Part shown: piece after piece, positions 5,144 to 7,013 of the stretch
How positions within the stretch are numbered: position 1 is the stretch's first letter
How the letters are laid out: every line of letters begins with the position of its first letter
Origin: Deltaproteobacteria bacterium
GTDB taxonomy: Bacteria > Desulfobacterota > Binatia > DP-6
DNA length: 7,013 bases
Assembly (NCBI GenBank): GCA_005879245.1
Contig: VBLA01000391.1
Coordinates: forward strand, 1-7,013
Reading direction: 5' to 3'
Notes under the pieces: model-generated
The model's database searches: none
The model's input: the letters and a program-made list of their open reading frames with translations, nothing else
What the model was told of the DNA's origin: nothing
Made by a program: the position numbers and the translations under genes

Positions 5144-6669
5144 ACGATCACTCCTGGAGCGGGGCCGCGGTCTCGATCACCGTGCTGCGCGAGTAGGCGA
5201 CCACCTCGCCGTGCTGGTTGCGGAACTCGGTTTCGCCCACGACGAAGAGCATGTTCCCGCCACGCTTCCCTTCCTTCTCGAAGACCTCCTTGGTACGCGA
5301 GCGGAAGGTGAGCACGTCGCCTCCATGGATCGGCTTCACATACTCGAACTCCTGCTCGCCGTGAAGCACCCTGGGGAGATCGAGCTTCACGGCGCTCCGG
5401 CTCTCCCCCAGGCCTCCGATCCAGAGCGCCATCGTCATGAGAAACGTGGGAGGCGCCAGGCTGCGCGCCTCGTCGAAGTAGAGGGGATTGTCCTCCTTCA
5501 CCGCCCGGGCGAACTCCCGGATCTTCCCGAACTCCACCCGCATCTTCCCTTCGGGCCCCCACTTGCCAATGAGCGACTGGTCGATCTCCCACTTCCGAGC
5601 TCTTGGCGCGCTTGAAGTAGATGTGCATGTCGTGCTCCCACGTGAAGCCGATGCCGCCGTGGATCTGGATGCCTTCCCCCGCCGTGTGGCGGTAGGCGTC
5701 GGAGCAGTAGGCCTTCGCCATGGCGGCGGCGAGCGGTGATTCCGCCACGCCGTTCGCGACTGCCCAGGCGGCGTAGTAGGTGGCCGACTTCGAGCTCTCG
5801 ACCTCCACCAGCATGTTGGCGCACTTGTGCTGGATCGCCTGGAAGCTGCCGATCGGCCGCCCGAACTGCTCGCGGACCTTGGCGTATTCGACGCTCATCT
5901 CGAGGACCCGCGCCGCCCCGCCGCACATCTCGGCGCAGATGCCGACCTTGCCGCGGTCGACGATCCGCTCGAGGAGCTGCCAGCCCTTCCCGGGCTCGCC
6001 GAGCACGCGGTCGGCGGGCACGCTCACGTCCTGGAGGACCACCTCGCAGAGCTTGCGGGTCTGGTCCATGGTTTTGAGGAGGGTGGTCGTGATCCCCGGA
6101 CTCTTGGCGTCGACGAGGAAGAGGCTCACGCCCTCCCCGCCCTCGGAGCCGGGGGTGCGGCCGGCGACCACCAGGAGGTCGACGACGTGCGCGTCGGGGA
6201 CGAAGAGCTTCGTGCCCGAGAGCCGGTAGCCGTCGGTCACCTTCCGCGCCTCGAGCTCGATGCCTTCCGCATCCCAGCGCGCGTTCGGCTCGAGCTGGGC
6301 GAGCGTCAGGCGAAGGTCACCCGCCGCGAGCCGCGGGAGGTAGCGTTCCTTCTGCGCCGGGCCACCGCCCTCGAGCAGGGCGACGCCGCCCAGGATCACC
6401 GTGGAGAAGAACGGCCCCGGGAGCACGACCCGTCCCATCTCCTCGAGCACGACCACCAGGTCGACGAAGTCGAGCCCGGCCCCACCATACTGTTCGGGGA
6501 GGATGAGCCCCATCCAGCCGAGCTCCGCCATCTTCTTCCACTGCGCATCGGTGAAGCCCCGATCGTCCTCCATCATCTGGCGGACGTAGGTCATGGGGCT
6601 CTCCTTGGCAAGGAAGTCGCGCGCCGACTTCCGGAGCATCTCCTGCTCTTCACTGAAGCCGAAATCCAT
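5104..6669 (-). CDS. FadE-type acyl-CoA dehydrogenase, C-terminus lost and replaced by out-of-frame sequence
   Basis: This flavoprotein would dehydrogenate an acyl-CoA to the 2-enoyl-CoA. Recognisable family sequence covers residues 1-360 (6669 to about 5590). It includes the N-terminal helical domain starting MDFGFSEEQEML, GWMGLILPEQYGGAG (51-65), the middle beta domain, the FAD-contacting REQFGRPIGSFQAIQHK (266-282) and the late motif HGGIGFTWEHDMHIYFKRAK (337-356). After KSSEV, where about 20 more residues are expected, the frame runs into the neighbouring MaoC-N gene in the wrong phase. It continues about 160 Arg/Gly-rich residues to the TGA at 5104-5106, giving 521 residues in total. The ATG at 6669 is chosen for its AGAGG six bases upstream and the canonical MDF start; an upstream in-frame start would add 21 non-homologous residues. 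Activity of the truncated protein is doubtful. Subfamily and substrate are not resolved, though steroid- and terpenoid-degrading FadE proteins look similar. Confidence 0.85.
   Translation of the reverse strand: MDFGFSEEQEMLRKSARDFLAKESPMTYVRQMMEDDRGFTDAQWKKMAELGWMGLILPEQYGGAGLDFVDLVVVLEEMGRVVLPGPFFSTVILGGVALLEGGGPAQKERYLPRLAAGDLRLTLAQLEPNARWDAEGIELEARKVTDGYRLSGTKLFVPDAHVVDLLVVAGRTPGSEGGEGVSLFLVDAKSPGITTTLLKTMDQTRKLCEVVLQDVSVPADRVLGEPGKGWQLLERIVDRGKVGICAEMCGGAARVLEMSVEYAKVREQFGRPIGSFQAIQHKCANMLVEVESSKSATYYAAWAVANGVAESPLAAAMAKAYCSDAYRHTAGEGIQIHGGIGFTWEHDMHIYFKRAKSSEVGDRPVAHWQVGARREDAGGVREDPGVRPGGEGGQSPLLRRGAQPGASHVSHDDGALDRRPGGEPERREARSPQGASRRAGVRVCEADPWRRRAHLPLAYQGGLREGREAWREHALRRGRNRVPQPARRGGRLLAQHGDRDRGPAPGVIVCQRNRFPPAITR
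5148..5543 (-). CDS. MaoC N-terminal-type (FAS1_DH/HadA-like) dehydratase, 5' end lost
   Basis: This is a hot-dog-fold dehydratase subunit of the type usually about 145-160 residues long that pairs with a catalytic MaoC partner. The open frame from the ATG at 5543 gives 131 residues: GKIREFARAVKEDNPLYFDEA (6-26), APPTF (30-34), LHGEQEFEYVKPIHGGD (60-76) and ETEFRNQHGEVVAYSRST (104-121). Homology clearly begins earlier: the same frame upstream reads WEIDQSLIGKWGPEGKM, back to about base 5591, but no start codon precedes it. The true start is lost at the junction with the acyl-CoA dehydrogenase gene. The ATG at 5543 is internal to the family and is only weakly supported by an AAGGGAAG upstream. 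The DEA-RSLAPPTF segment also looks roughly ten residues shorter than usual. Like other members of this subtype it lacks the D-x-N-P-x-H hydratase motif. Confidence 0.75.
   Translation of the reverse strand: MRVEFGKIREFARAVKEDNPLYFDEARSLAPPTFLMTMALWIGGLGESRSAVKLDLPRVLHGEQEFEYVKPIHGGDVLTFRSRTKEVFEKEGKRGGNMLFVVGETEFRNQHGEVVAYSRSTVIETAAPLQE
5151..5155 (-). promoter_or_regulatory. Ribosome-binding site of the VOC gene
   Basis: AGGAG on the minus strand, seven bases before the ATG at 5143. It lies in the last codons of the preceding MaoC-N gene, whose stop codon at 5148-5150 falls inside the spacer. Translation of the two genes is therefore closely linked. Confidence 0.7.
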
Positions 6670-6675
6670 CCGGTA

Positions 6676-6680
6676 CCTCT
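6676..6680 (-). promoter_or_regulatory. Ribosome-binding site of the acyl-CoA dehydrogenase gene
   Basis: AGAGG (within AAGAGGT) on the minus strand, six bases before the ATG at 6669. It selects that start over the upstream in-frame one. The rest of the 83-base gap 6670-6752 shows no clear promoter, which suggests transcription from further upstream. Confidence 0.65.
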
Positions 6681-6752
6681 TCTCCGCTGTTGGCGCCCTG
6701 CGGACCGCCATCGATCGCGCCCGGGCCACCAAGGGTCATCGATATCCCCCGC

Positions 6753-7013
6753 TCACGCTGCCGGTCTCGCCTTCCAGAAGTAGTTGTGGAACCCGCCGCC
6801 GTCGTGCAGGCGCCGGAACGTCAGCTCGAGCGGCATGTCGATCTCGACCCGCTCCGGCTCGCAGTCGGTGAGCTGCAAGTAGATCCGCCCGCCACCCTCG
6901 AGGTCGACGACTGCGTGCGAGACGGGCGGATCGGGACTCTCGAAGAGGTAGTCGTTGGTGAAGGTGAAGAGCGTACCGCGCCGTCCCAGGCGCACCTCCG
7001 TGAGCCCGTCCGG
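6753..7013 (-). CDS. DUF35-type OB-fold acyl-CoA-associated protein, C-terminal part
   Basis: This gene runs off the right edge of the window; only the last 86 residues are visible. They match the OB-fold half of Zn-ribbon/OB-fold (DUF35) proteins: a strand RRGTLFTFTN, then PPVSHAVVDLEGGGRIYLQL, TDCEPERVEIDMPLELTFR and a closing GGGFHNYFWKARPA. The Zn-ribbon cysteines that normally precede this would lie outside the window. Such proteins commonly partner thiolases or HMG-CoA-synthase-like enzymes, or are fused to MaoC domains, in acyl-CoA, steroid and polyketide metabolism. Position upstream of, and co-directional with, the acyl-CoA dehydrogenase fits that role. A GTG at 6995 is in frame but is internal to the fold, so I do not take it as the start. 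Confidence 0.75.
   Translation of the reverse strand, partial: PDGLTEVRLGRRGTLFTFTNDYLFESPDPPVSHAVVDLEGGGRIYLQLTDCEPERVEIDMPLELTFRRLHDGGGFHNYFWKARPAA

Noticed and set aside
2181..5602. Shared CCGAGCTC at both deletion junctions (mlaF and dehydrogenase/MaoC-N) as a recombination site
   Set aside because: GAGCTC is common throughout this GC-rich sequence as Glu-Leu codons, so the coincidence carries little weight.
5827..6783. A long plus-strand open frame opposite the acyl-CoA dehydrogenase
   Set aside because: It lies antisense to clear dehydrogenase motifs, has no family features, and is explained by third-position GC bias.

Overview
The window is GC-rich, densely coding DNA with a strong G/C third-position bias. 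It looks like a chromosome segment from an uncultured Gram-negative soil or sediment bacterium. An Mla/MCE lipid-transport operon implies an outer membrane. Its pairing with an acyl-CoA catabolic cluster (DUF35 OB-fold protein, FadE-type dehydrogenase, MaoC hydratases, BadH-like SDR) would suit a deltaproteobacterial or Binatota-like lineage. That placement is inference only; there is no rRNA or marker gene here.

Plus strand, 1-3247: the 3' part of an unnamed protein built from repeated FPFY/LWPF motifs, with one apparent frameshift, overlaps mlaE (permease). mlaE is followed by mlaF (ATPase) and mlaD (MCE substrate-binding protein). The mlaF gene has lost a short internal segment holding the H-loop region. 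The loss also puts the remaining mlaF frame in phase with mlaD, giving one open frame from 1598 to 3247.

Minus strand, 7013-3258, read from the right: the end of a DUF35-type OB-fold protein; an acyl-CoA dehydrogenase whose C-terminus is cut off where it runs into the next gene; a MaoC N-terminal-type (FAS1_DH/HadA-like) dehydratase that has lost its start; a PhnB-like VOC protein; a MaoC hydratase with a complete active-site motif; and a short-chain dehydrogenase resembling 2-hydroxycyclohexanecarboxyl-CoA dehydrogenase. These could carry out the dehydrogenation, hydration and second dehydrogenation steps of a beta-oxidation-like pathway. A short remnant resembling the end of a peptidase S74-type chaperone domain lies between the SDR gene and mlaD.

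The most notable general feature is the number of small lesions: two single-base frameshifts, each repaired by one extra G, and two or three short deletions at or inside genes, spread over both operons. This could be a decaying locus or, at least as likely, assembly or consensus error. I see no CRISPR array, RNA gene, insertion sequence, phage module or defence system. The stretch 3248-3484 is the only one over 200 bases without an intact gene.
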